A stretch of 62,502 nucleotides of DNA from Arthrobacter sp. H-02-3 (GTDB lineage: Bacteria > Actinomycetota > Actinomycetes > Actinomycetales > Micrococcaceae). Where the stretch lies: the NCBI RefSeq assembly GCF_003097355.1, contig NZ_PYUI01000026.1, positions 1 through 62,502 on the forward strand, written 5' to 3'. Within the stretch, counting starts at the first letter, position 1, and each line of letters begins with the position of its first letter. The notes below the pieces were generated by a model. That model was not told the origin of the DNA. It was given only the letters and a program-made list of their open reading frames with translations, and ran no database searches. Shown in pieces: positions 41,871 to 49,948 of this stretch. The translations under genes and the position numbers were made by a program.

Positions 41871-44489
41871 ATGGCTGAAGACAATCAGGGTACAGACACG
41901 CCCACCACCACCCCCATCAACGTTCCGGACAAGCCCGCCCTGGAGGGGCTGGAAGGCGCCCTCACCCGGCGCTGGCTTGACGAAGGGACCTACAAGTTCA
42001 ACCCGGACACCACCCGGGAGCAGGTCTACTCGATCGACACTCCCCCGCCAACGGCGTCGGGTTCCCTCCACGTAGGACACATGTTCTCCTACACGCAGAC
42101 CGACGTCCTGGCCCGCTACCAGCGCATGACCGGCAAGAATGTCTTCTACCCCATGGGCTGGGACGACAACGGCCTGCCCACCGAGCGCCGCGTGCAGAAC
42201 TATTACGGCGTGCGCTGCGATCCGGCGATCTCCTACGACGCCGGCTACCGTCCCCCGGCCGAGCCCGCCAAGAACCAGCGAGACTTCGACGTCATCTCCC
42301 GCAGGAACTTCATCGAGCTGTGCGAAGAGCTCGCGGTCGAGGACGAGAAGGTCTTCGAGCACCTGTTCCAGACCCTCGGCCTGTCCGTGGACTGGAACTT
42401 GACCTACCGGACCATCGATGACAAGTCCCGCGCGATCTCCCAGCGTGCCTTCCTGGCCAACCTGACGGCCGGCGACGCGTACATGGCCGAGGCGCCCACC
42501 CTGTGGGATGTCACCTTCCGCACCGCGGTGGCCCAGGCCGAGCTTGAGGACCGCGAAGTCGCGGGCGCCTACTACCGCTACCCGTTCTTCACCGCCGAGG
42601 GCGAGAAGATCTTCATCGAGACCACCCGACCCGAGCTGCTGGCCGCGTGTGCCGCGCTGGTGGCGAATCCCGACGACGAGCGGTACCAGCCGCTGTTCGG
42701 CAAGAAGGTCACCTCTCCCCTGTTCGGCGTCGAGGTGGAGGTCAAGGCCCACGCGCTCGCGAAGGCGGACAAGGGCTCGGGCATCGCCATGGTCTGCACC
42801 TTCGGCGACCTCACCGACGTCACGTGGTGGCGGGAACTGCAGCTGCCCACCCGCGCGATCGTGGGCCGCGACGGCCGTATCATCGGCGAGACCCCGGAGT
42901 GGATCACCACCGAGGAAGGCCGCGCCAACTTCGCGGCAATCGCCGGCAAGACCGTCTTCAGCGCCAAGGAGGGCGTGGTGGAACTCCTGGCCGCTGCGGA
43001 ACTGCTCGACGGCGAGCCCAAGAAGATCATGCACCCGGTGAACTTCTTCGAGAAGGGCGACAAGCCCCTCGAGGTCGTGACGTCCCGCCAGTGGTACATC
43101 CGCAACGGCGGCCGTGACGAGGACCGGCGCGAACGGCTGATCGGCCGAGGCAACGAAATCGAGTTCCACCCGTCCTTCATGCGCTCCCGCTACGAGAACT
43201 GGATCTCGGGGCTCAACGGCGACTGGCTCGTGTCCCGCCAGCGCTTCTTCGGTGTCCCGGTACCGGTCTGGTACCCGCTGGACGCCGACGGCAACCCCGA
43301 CTACGACGCCCCGATCCTGCCCGCGGACGCGCAGCTGCCGGTGGATCCGGCCGCCGACGCCGCGCCCGGTTACGAGGAAGCCCAGCGCGACGTGCCGGGC
43401 GGCTTCACGGGCGACGCGGACGTCCTGGACACCTGGGCCACGTCCTCGCTGACCCCCCAGATTGTGGGCGGCTGGAGCACTGACGAGGCACTCTTCGCCA
43501 AGGTCTACCCGTTCGATGTGCGCCCGCAGGGTCACGACATCATCCGGACCTGGCTGTTCTCCTCCGCCGTGCGCGCCGACGCGCTGCAGAACACGGCGCC
43601 GTGGAAGCACGCAGCCATCTCCGGCTGGATCCTGGATCCGGACCGCAAGAAGATGTCTAAGTCCAAGGGCAACGTAATTGTTCCCACGGACGTGCTGGAC
43701 GAATACGGCTCCGACGCTGTGCGCTATTGGGCCGCGTCCGCCCGGCTCGGTGCGGACACGGCGTACGAGATCGCCCAGATGAAGATCGGCCGCCGCCTGG
43801 CCATTAAGCTCCTCAACGCCTCCAAATTCGTCCTGAATCTGGGCGCCACGGAAGACTCGGTGGTTTCCGGCGACCTGTCCGTGCTGAGCAACCCCCTGGA
43901 CCGCGCCGTCCTGGCCCAGCTCGCCGACGTCGTCCAGCAGGCCACGAAGGCGTTCGAGGGCTACGACTACGCCCGGGCCTTGCAGATCACGGAGAGCTTC
44001 TTCTGGAACTTCACCGACGACTACGTCGAGCTCATCAAGGACCGTGCCTACGGTGCCGCCGGCGAGGAGCAGCAGGCGTCGGTGCTGGCCGCCCTCGCGA
44101 CGAGCCTGGACACCCTCCTGCGGCTCTTCGCCCCGTTCCTGCCGTTCGCCACGGAGGAAGTCTGGAGCTGGTGGCGCACCGGTTCCGTGCACCGCGCCCA
44201 GTGGCCGTCCGCAGTCGAGATCGACGGCGACACGAACCTCCTGGGGACGGTCGGCACCGCGCTCAGCGGCATCCGCAAGGCCAAGTCCGAGGCCAAGGTC
44301 AAGCAGCGCACCGAGGTGCTCTCTGCCGCCATCACGGCACCGGAGTCGATCATCACCCAGCTGAAGGCAGGCCTGGCCGACCTCAAGGCCGCGGCCAATG
44401 CGCGTGACATCTCGCTCGTGGCCGGCGACGGCGAGTTGGCCGTCAGCGGAGTCGTGCTGGCAGCTCCCGAGGAGCCCGCCCAGGCGTAG
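41871..44489 (+). CDS. valS: Valyl-tRNA synthetase
   Basis: Charges tRNA-Val. The 872-aa class I enzyme has HVGH at ~67-70, KMSKS at ~594-598 (MSKSKGNVIVP follows), and an editing domain between. The N-terminal YPMGWDDNGLPTERRVQNYY places it in the archaeal-like ValS group found in some actinobacteria rather than the E. coli-like group (recalled, not searched). A short C-terminal helical arm is present. It faces the opposite way from folC/ileS, is not next to folC as in M. tuberculosis, and has no visible T-box. A strong terminator follows. Confidence 0.96.
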   Translation: MAEDNQGTDTPTTTPINVPDKPALEGLEGALTRRWLDEGTYKFNPDTTREQVYSIDTPPPTASGSLHVGHMFSYTQTDVLARYQRMTGKNVFYPMGWDDNGLPTERRVQNYYGVRCDPAISYDAGYRPPAEPAKNQRDFDVISRRNFIELCEELAVEDEKVFEHLFQTLGLSVDWNLTYRTIDDKSRAISQRAFLANLTAGDAYMAEAPTLWDVTFRTAVAQAELEDREVAGAYYRYPFFTAEGEKIFIETTRPELLAACAALVANPDDERYQPLFGKKVTSPLFGVEVEVKAHALAKADKGSGIAMVCTFGDLTDVTWWRELQLPTRAIVGRDGRIIGETPEWITTEEGRANFAAIAGKTVFSAKEGVVELLAAAELLDGEPKKIMHPVNFFEKGDKPLEVVTSRQWYIRNGGRDEDRRERLIGRGNEIEFHPSFMRSRYENWISGLNGDWLVSRQRFFGVPVPVWYPLDADGNPDYDAPILPADAQLPVDPAADAAPGYEEAQRDVPGGFTGDADVLDTWATSSLTPQIVGGWSTDEALFAKVYPFDVRPQGHDIIRTWLFSSAVRADALQNTAPWKHAAISGWILDPDRKKMSKSKGNVIVPTDVLDEYGSDAVRYWAASARLGADTAYEIAQMKIGRRLAIKLLNASKFVLNLGATEDSVVSGDLSVLSNPLDRAVLAQLADVVQQATKAFEGYDYARALQITESFFWNFTDDYVELIKDRAYGAAGEEQQASVLAALATSLDTLLRLFAPFLPFATEEVWSWWRTGSVHRAQWPSAVEIDGDTNLLGTVGTALSGIRKAKSEAKVKQRTEVLSAAITAPESIITQLKAGLADLKAAANARDISLVAGDGELAVSGVVLAAPEEPAQA

Positions 44490-44518
44490 CGGCAGCGGCG
44501 TAGTCCAGCCAACCAGGA

Positions 44519-44560
44519 CGAGGGCCCTCCGCCCGGCTCAGGCCGGGCGGAGGGCCCTCG
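44519..44560 (+). terminator. Terminator after valS
   Basis: Perfect 19-bp stem (44519-44537 with 44542-44560) and 4-nt loop, followed by a moderately T-rich stretch. It lies between valS and the convergent ABM gene and may act both ways. Confidence 0.88.
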
Positions 44561-44586
44561 CTGCGTTTGTCCTGGTTTGGCTTTCC

Positions 44587-44880
44587 TCAGACCTCGAAGG
44601 AGGTCTCGAAGTGGGTCAGGACCGGCGGGGCGGCCAGGAGTTCTCCCAGCCCGCTCGCGCCGTCGCCCGCGCGCCAGGTGCGATAGGCGGCGTCGTGTTC
44701 CAGCGACGCCCACTGTTCGACCACGAGAAAATGCGCCGGATCGTTGCTGTCCACGAGCACGTCGACGCCGAGGCAGCCGTCAAAGGCCCGTGTGTCAGTC
44801 AGAATTTCGCGGAGTACCGCCGGTGCTGTGGGCACGGCTTCCGGTTTAAGTTTCAAGTCAAGGTGGGCAGTGACGGGCAT
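44587..44880 (-). CDS. Antibiotic biosynthesis monooxygenase (ABM) domain protein
   Basis: A 97-aa dimeric alpha/beta-barrel protein of the ABM family: MPVTAHLDLKLKPEAV at the start, LVDSNDPAHFLVVEQWASLE in the middle and LLAAPPVLTHFETSFEV at the end. Members are small cofactor-free oxygenases or quinone-handling proteins; no antibiotic pathway is nearby, so the family name should not be read literally. ATG 44880 is the start; no partner gene is obvious. Confidence 0.85.
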   Translation of the reverse strand: MPVTAHLDLKLKPEAVPTAPAVLREILTDTRAFDGCLGVDVLVDSNDPAHFLVVEQWASLEHDAAYRTWRAGDGASGLGELLAAPPVLTHFETSFEV

Positions 44881-45189
44881 GGCGCTCCAATGTTCGCAGG
44901 TGGGCACAGGACACAACCGGGCCGGATGCCCGGAGATGACGGCACGGGGACCGCTGCCCCTACCTTGGAGGCAACAGCCAGGGCGCCGGGCATGTTCCCT
45001 CTGCCTCGTTTCTTCGGCGCTGGACCAAAGTCTTCTTCCGCGGCCAAACGCCCGAACGCCGGCTATACCGACCCCCTGCGAGAGGTCACCCGGTGCGGGT
45101 GAGGCGCCGCCCCTCCCCGGGGGCACAGAATGAAGCTGCGGCGGTCCGTCGGATCGCATACTACCCAAGGAGAAACGGAGGTCATACGC

Positions 45190-45663
45190 ATGGCTGACAC
45201 ATTCGATGAACTGGGGCCGGTGGACTGGCTCGTCGTGGAGTTCCCGGGTCCCAACTTCGGCAATGGCCAGATCGCCCCGTTCCTGGAGGACCTGGTCCAG
45301 CGCGACCTCATCAGGGTGCTCGACATGGTGTTCCTGAGGAAGGCCGAGGACGGCACGCTCGAGACGGCGGAGATCTCCGACCTCGACCCGAGCGAGCTCG
45401 GCGAGGTGCGGACGGCCGAGGCCGACCTGGCCATGGTGCTCTCTGAGCAGGACGTCATGGACCTGGCCGAGACGATCGCGCCCGGCCACTCCGCCGCGGT
45501 GCTCGTCTGGGAGAACCAGTGGGCCGCCCCGTTCGGCACGGCCGTCCGCAAGGCCGGCGGCCAACTGGTGGCCAGCGGCCGGGTCCCGACCCAAGCCGTC
45601 ATCGCCGCCTTCCAGGCCGACGCCGACGCCGAGTCCTCCGAAGAAACGAAAGAAGGAGCCTGA
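45190..45663 (+). CDS. DUF6325 family protein
   Basis: A 157-aa acidic protein resembling DUF6325 (recognised from memory): VDWLVVEFPGPNFGNG near residue 9, LIRVLDMVFLRKAEDG, EISDLDPSELGE, and SAAVLVWENQWAAPFGTAVR. Function unknown. ATG 45190 is chosen because GGAGG lies ~8 nt upstream; an in-frame ATG at 45130 would add a stretch unlike the family. The next small gene begins 1 nt after its stop. Confidence 0.78.
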   Translation: MADTFDELGPVDWLVVEFPGPNFGNGQIAPFLEDLVQRDLIRVLDMVFLRKAEDGTLETAEISDLDPSELGEVRTAEADLAMVLSEQDVMDLAETIAPGHSAAVLVWENQWAAPFGTAVRKAGGQLVASGRVPTQAVIAAFQADADAESSEETKEGA

Positions 45664-45664
45664 C

Positions 45665-45820
45665 ATGCCACTGGCAGCACGACGCAGGCGCAGGACCGCC
45701 GCCGCCGTCGGCGGGGCCATTGTGGTCGCCCACGGGATTAACCGTCGCGGTGACCGACGTGAGGACCGCCGTGATGACCGCGGCGACCGCCGGGAGGACC
45801 GCCGCGACCGCCGCGACTGA
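45665..45820 (+). CDS. Tiny basic protein with Arg/Asp-repeat tail (51 aa)
   Basis: A 51-aa protein: basic N-terminus (MPLAARRRRRTAAAV), a short hydrophobic stretch (GGAIVVAHGIN), then a tail made almost only of Arg, Asp, Glu and Gly in repeats such as RREDRRD. The ribosome-binding site AGGAG lies 6 nt before ATG 45665, and the gene starts 1 nt after the DUF6325 stop, which strongly suggests co-translation. Its role is unknown; the charge-patterned tail could bind nucleic acid or self-associate (speculation). Confidence 0.7.
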   Translation: MPLAARRRRRTAAAVGGAIVVAHGINRRGDRREDRRDDRGDRREDRRDRRD

Positions 45821-45877
45821 CACCCGCAGGTGCGCATGACCCGTCCGGGGTCATGCGCACCGTACACGACACTCAAA

Positions 45878-45959
45878 TTTTTTGGGCCCTATTTCTGGGC
45901 AGCCCCTGTTTTTGGGCAGCCCTTATTTTTGGCCAGCCCCTATTTTTGGGCAAAGGGGA
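45878..45959. repeat. 17-nt tandem repeat array
   Basis: Units at 45892, 45909, 45926 and 45943 in exact 17-nt phase, with a partial unit at 45878. The shared core is tttttgggcagcccct; the last unit diverges. Because 17 is not a multiple of three, it is not a coding repeat. Each unit can form a small GGGC/GCCC hairpin. Confidence 0.85.
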
Positions 45960-46195
45960 AGCCCCATCAGCGTTAGCCGTTGGTGGGGCTTCGACTTTTC
46001 GATTGTCACGTGACGTCTTAGACAATCTGGCGGGATCCTTAGATTTCCAGGTCTTCCTACCTCGTCACTGGTAGCCATCATCTGACTTTGCCGAAGGCTG
46101 CGTCGGATAAGTGTCACTGGATCTTTGGTTCCTGCGTCCCTCTTCTTTCGAAGTGGGTAAGTTCTATTGTTCTCCTCGACCCCGCCATGCACAAG

Positions 46196-46235
46196 AGGCC
46201 GGTAAGAATTACATAGCAGTAATTCTTGCCGGCCT
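46196..46235 (-). terminator. Hairpin downstream of the DsbA-like gene
   Basis: A 17-nt inverted repeat with one G-U-type mismatch (46196-46212 with 46219-46235), 6-nt loop, starting ~28 nt past the DsbA-like stop. Only a short T-rich flank. Confidence 0.7.
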
Positions 46236-46263
46236 CCGGAGGCTTGCCGTGGCGGCGGAGGGC

Positions 46264-46881
46264 TCAGTCGAAGACGGGGCTTTCGGTCCGGCTTCGCTTG
46301 ATTTCGAAGAAGTACGGGAAGGATGCCAGGGTGACGGTGGCGTCCCAGAGGCGTCCGGCCTCTTCGCCGCGCGGGATGCGGGTCAGGACGGGGCCGAAGA
46401 ACGCGGTGCCGTTGAAAGCTACTACCGGCGTGCCGACGTCCTGGCCCACCAGCGAGATGCCGGCCTCGTGGCTGGCGCGCAGCTGCGCATCGAATTCCTC
46501 CGACTGGCCCGCCGCGGCGAGTTCGGCCGGCAGTCCGGCCTCGGCCAGGGACTTGGCGATGACCTCGTCGATGTCTTTGATGCCTTCGTTGTGGATCTTC
46601 GTGCCCATGGCGTCGTAGAGGGGCTTGATGTACTCGGCACCGTGCTCCTCGGCGGCGGCCGTGATGACGCGGACGGGGGCCCACGCCTTCGTCAGGAACT
46701 CCTTGTACTGCTCGGGCAGTTCCTCGCGGCCCTGGTTCAGCACGGCGAGGCTCATCACATGCCACTCGGTCTTGATGTCGCGGACGTCTTCCACTTCGCC
46801 GATCCAGCGCGACGTGACCCAGGCGAAGGGGCACATCGGGTCGAACCAGAAATCGGCCTTATTGGGAGCGGTTTCAGACAC
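46264..46881 (-). CDS. Rv2466c-type DsbA-family oxidoreductase with CPFA active site
   Basis: A 205-aa thioredoxin-fold protein clearly related to M. tuberculosis Rv2466c, a mycothiol-dependent reductase: ADFWFDPMCPFAWVTSRW, HVMSLAVLN, EQYKEFLTKAWAPVRV and FFGPVLTRIPRGEEAGRLWD match it from memory. Rv2466c has a CPWC motif; here residues 17-20 are CPFA, so the resolving Cys is absent and a monothiol mechanism is implied. GTG 46881 is chosen because GGAG sits 7 nt upstream; ATG 46920 would add 13 residues. It is next to clpX rather than next to rpiB as in M. tuberculosis. Confidence 0.9.
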   Translation of the reverse strand: MSETAPNKADFWFDPMCPFAWVTSRWIGEVEDVRDIKTEWHVMSLAVLNQGREELPEQYKEFLTKAWAPVRVITAAAEEHGAEYIKPLYDAMGTKIHNEGIKDIDEVIAKSLAEAGLPAELAAAGQSEEFDAQLRASHEAGISLVGQDVGTPVVAFNGTAFFGPVLTRIPRGEEAGRLWDATVTLASFPYFFEIKRSRTESPVFD

Positions 46882-46951
46882 AGGCGGTCTCCTCAGGAAA
46901 GTCTTCGGGGCATGGCGCACTCAGGGCGCACCATTGATGTGCAGCGATGAA

Positions 46952-48241
<1,290 letters not shown>

Positions 48242-48321
48242 GTGTGAACCCCTTTAGTAGCTTGCTGCTGGCTGTGACATGTTCCACTCTAGGTCACTTT
48301 GGGCCTGTTGGGTGGAATGCG

Positions 48322-48360
48322 GACGCCGGTGCGGCCATGTGAAGGTGCCGCACCGGCGTC
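48322..48360 (-). terminator. Hairpin between clpP2 and clpX
   Basis: Perfect 14-bp stem (48322-48335 with 48347-48360), 11-nt loop, 12 nt past the clpP2 stop. No T-tract; may only attenuate read-through into clpX. Confidence 0.65.
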
Positions 48361-48372
48361 GCGTTGTGCTGA

Positions 48373-49032
48373 TTAGCGCGTGATGGCCTGGGGCTTGATC
48401 TTGCGGGAATCCAGCACCTGGTCAATGAGGCCGTACTGCATGGCCTCTGCGGCGGTGAGGATCTTGTCCCGCTCGATGTCGTTGTTGACCTGTTCCGGCG
48501 TCCGGCCGGAGTGCTTGGCCAGCGTGTCCTCGAGCCAGGATCGCATGCGCATGACCTCGGCGGCCTGGATCTCCAGGTCTGAGGCCTGCCCGCCCTGCCC
48601 GCCGGAGAGCGACGGCTGGTGGATCAGGACCCGGGCGTTCGGCAGCGCGAGGCGCTTGCCCGGCGTGCCGGCGGCGAGGAGAACGGCGGCGGCACTGGCT
48701 GCCTGGCCCAGGCAGACGGTCTGGATCTCGGGCCGGATGTACGTCATCGTGTCATAGATCGCGGTCATGGCGGTGAAGGAACCGCCCGGGGAGTTGATGT
48801 AGAGCGTGATGTCGCGGTCCGGGTCAGTGGACTCGAGGACCAGGAGCTGGGCCATCACGTCATCCGCCGAGGCGTCGTCGACCTGGACGCCCAGGAAGAT
48901 AATGCGGTCCTCGAACAGCTTGGTGTACGGGTCCTGGCGCTTGAAGCCGTAAGGGGTGCGCTCTTCGAACTGCGGCAGCACGTAGCGGCTGCCCGGCAGG
49001 TTACCGGCAGTCGAACCGAAGTTGTAGTTCAT
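48373..49032 (-). CDS. clpP2: ATP-dependent Clp protease proteolytic subunit 2
   Basis: One of the two ClpP subunits that form the mixed ClpP1P2 tetradecamer of actinobacteria. About 219 aa, with catalytic Ser in LGQAASAAAV (~113), His in RVLIHQP (~138) and Asp in IERDKIL (~189). ATG 49032 is preferred because GGAG lies 8 nt upstream; ATG 49053 and 49038 are in frame. Separated from clpP1 by a short gap, so co-transcribed. Confidence 0.97.
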   Translation of the reverse strand: MNYNFGSTAGNLPGSRYVLPQFEERTPYGFKRQDPYTKLFEDRIIFLGVQVDDASADDVMAQLLVLESTDPDRDITLYINSPGGSFTAMTAIYDTMTYIRPEIQTVCLGQAASAAAVLLAAGTPGKRLALPNARVLIHQPSLSGGQGGQASDLEIQAAEVMRMRSWLEDTLAKHSGRTPEQVNNDIERDKILTAAEAMQYGLIDQVLDSRKIKPQAITR

Positions 49033-49070
49033 GTTCATAGCTCCTGAATTCATTGCTGTCTACGTGCCGG

Positions 49071-49736
49071 TCAGTTCTCGGTGGCTGTCGCAGCGCCGCC
49101 GCCGTTGCCGGAGCCATTGGCGTTGGTTCCGCCGCCGCCAGCCACGGAACCTGCGTGCGCGGCGATCTTGTCGAAGAAGCCGTATTCCAGGGCTTCCGGG
49201 GCCGTGAACCACTTGTCGCGGTCGTTGTCCTTGAGGATGGTGTCCACGGTCTGGCCGGTCTGGTCTGCGGTCAGCTCGGCCATGACCTTCTTCATGTGCA
49301 GGATCAGCTCAGCCTGGATCTTGATGTCCGACGCCGTGCCGCCGATGCCGCCGGAGGGCTGGTGCATGAGGATTCGGGCGTTGGGGGTCGCATAGCGCTT
49401 GCCCTTCGTGCCGGAGGAGAGCAGGAACTGGCCCATGGATGCGGCCAGGCCGGTGGCCACGGTGACAACATCGTTCGGGATGAACTGCATGGTGTCATAG
49501 ATGGCCATGCCGGCGGTGACGGAGCCGCCGGGAGAGTTGATGTAGAGGTAGATGTCCTTTTCAGGGTTCTCCGCCGAGAGCAGCAGGAGCTGCGAGCAGA
49601 TCGCGTTGGCGTTCTCGTCGCGGACCTCGGAGCCGAGCCAGATGATGCGCTCTTTCAGCAGGCGGTTGTAAATGTAGTTATCCTGGGCTGCCGGATCGAC
49701 CGTGGCCATCCGGGGTGCCCCTGCGTGCTGTGACAT
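49071..49736 (-). CDS. clpP1: ATP-dependent Clp protease proteolytic subunit 1
   Basis: Partner of ClpP2 in the ClpP1P2 peptidase. The 221-aa protein has catalytic Ser100 in GLAASMGQF, His125 in ILMHQPSGG and Asp174 in NDRDKWF. A Gly/Asn/Ala-rich C-terminal tail (~198-221) extends past the usual end. First gene of clpP1-clpP2; two 13-nt direct repeats lie just upstream. Confidence 0.97.
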   Translation of the reverse strand: MSQHAGAPRMATVDPAAQDNYIYNRLLKERIIWLGSEVRDENANAICSQLLLLSAENPEKDIYLYINSPGGSVTAGMAIYDTMQFIPNDVVTVATGLAASMGQFLLSSGTKGKRYATPNARILMHQPSGGIGGTASDIKIQAELILHMKKVMAELTADQTGQTVDTILKDNDRDKWFTAPEALEYGFFDKIAAHAGSVAGGGGTNANGSGNGGGAATATEN

Positions 49737-49748
49737 ATGTACTTACCT

Positions 49749-49789
49749 CTCGCTGGCGACGGTGACGTCACTGAACGACATCACTGAAC
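49749..49789 (-). promoter_or_regulatory. Candidate operator upstream of clpP1
   Basis: Two abutting 13-nt direct repeats (49764-49776 and 49777-49789, one mismatch) carry TCACTGAAC on the plus strand. Next to them are the near-palindrome TCGCTGGCGA (49749-49758) and GTGACGTCAC (49762-49771). The TCGC/GCGA pattern is loosely like the ClgR site known to control clpP in actinobacteria; this is a guess. Confidence 0.4.
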
Positions 49790-49899
49790 TTTCCTACATG
49801 GACACTAACGGTTTTCACTGCCCGTTTGTGCGCAGGCGCAGGGCTGTTCGCTGACGGCGCACGACTGCCGGGAGCCTGCCAGCCGGGTCCCGGGGACTT

Positions 49900-49937
49900 A
49901 AAACAGACGGCCCCCGGATCGGTGATCCGGGGGCCGT
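49900..49937 (-). terminator. Terminator after tig
   Basis: Perfect 14-bp stem (49907-49920 with 49924-49937), followed on the minus strand by a CTGTTTTAAG flank, just past the trigger-factor stop. Separates tig from clpP1. Confidence 0.88.
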
Positions 49938-49948
49938 CAGCGGCAATG

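Larger units (their letters stand above)
45821..46263. other. Lower-G+C intergenic stretch with repeats and hairpins (443 nt)
   Basis: No protein gene is supported here. The stretch has a 17-nt tandem repeat (45878-45959), a hairpin GAAGCCCCA/TGGGGCTTC (45959-45967 with 45985-45993), about 200 nt of visibly lower G+C, and a second hairpin (46196-46235). On the minus strand the ~200-nt middle part is bounded by both hairpins, which would suit a small untranslated RNA, but no known RNA family is recognised. Confidence 0.4.

Noticed and set aside
41781..44192. An ~800-codon open frame on the minus strand opposite valS
   Set aside because: ValS motifs on the plus strand are unambiguous; the antisense product is low-complexity.
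44587..44880. Antibiotic biosynthesis cluster suggested by the ABM family name
   Set aside because: No polyketide, peptide or tailoring genes nearby; ABM proteins are common housekeeping proteins.
45878..45959. CRISPR-like array
   Set aside because: Units are directly abutting with no spacers and no cas genes nearby.
45853..46074. A 73-codon frame reading through the 17-nt repeats (FWALFLG-like repeats)
   Set aside because: The hydrophobic repeat follows from the DNA repeat; no ribosome-binding site, and the codon bias is unlike the neighbours.
45923..46240. Minus-strand frame continuing past the DsbA-like gene, with an internal ATG and ~50 residues
   Set aside because: No ribosome-binding site, composition unlike the genome, and it crosses a terminator-like hairpin. 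Kept only as a possible RNA region.
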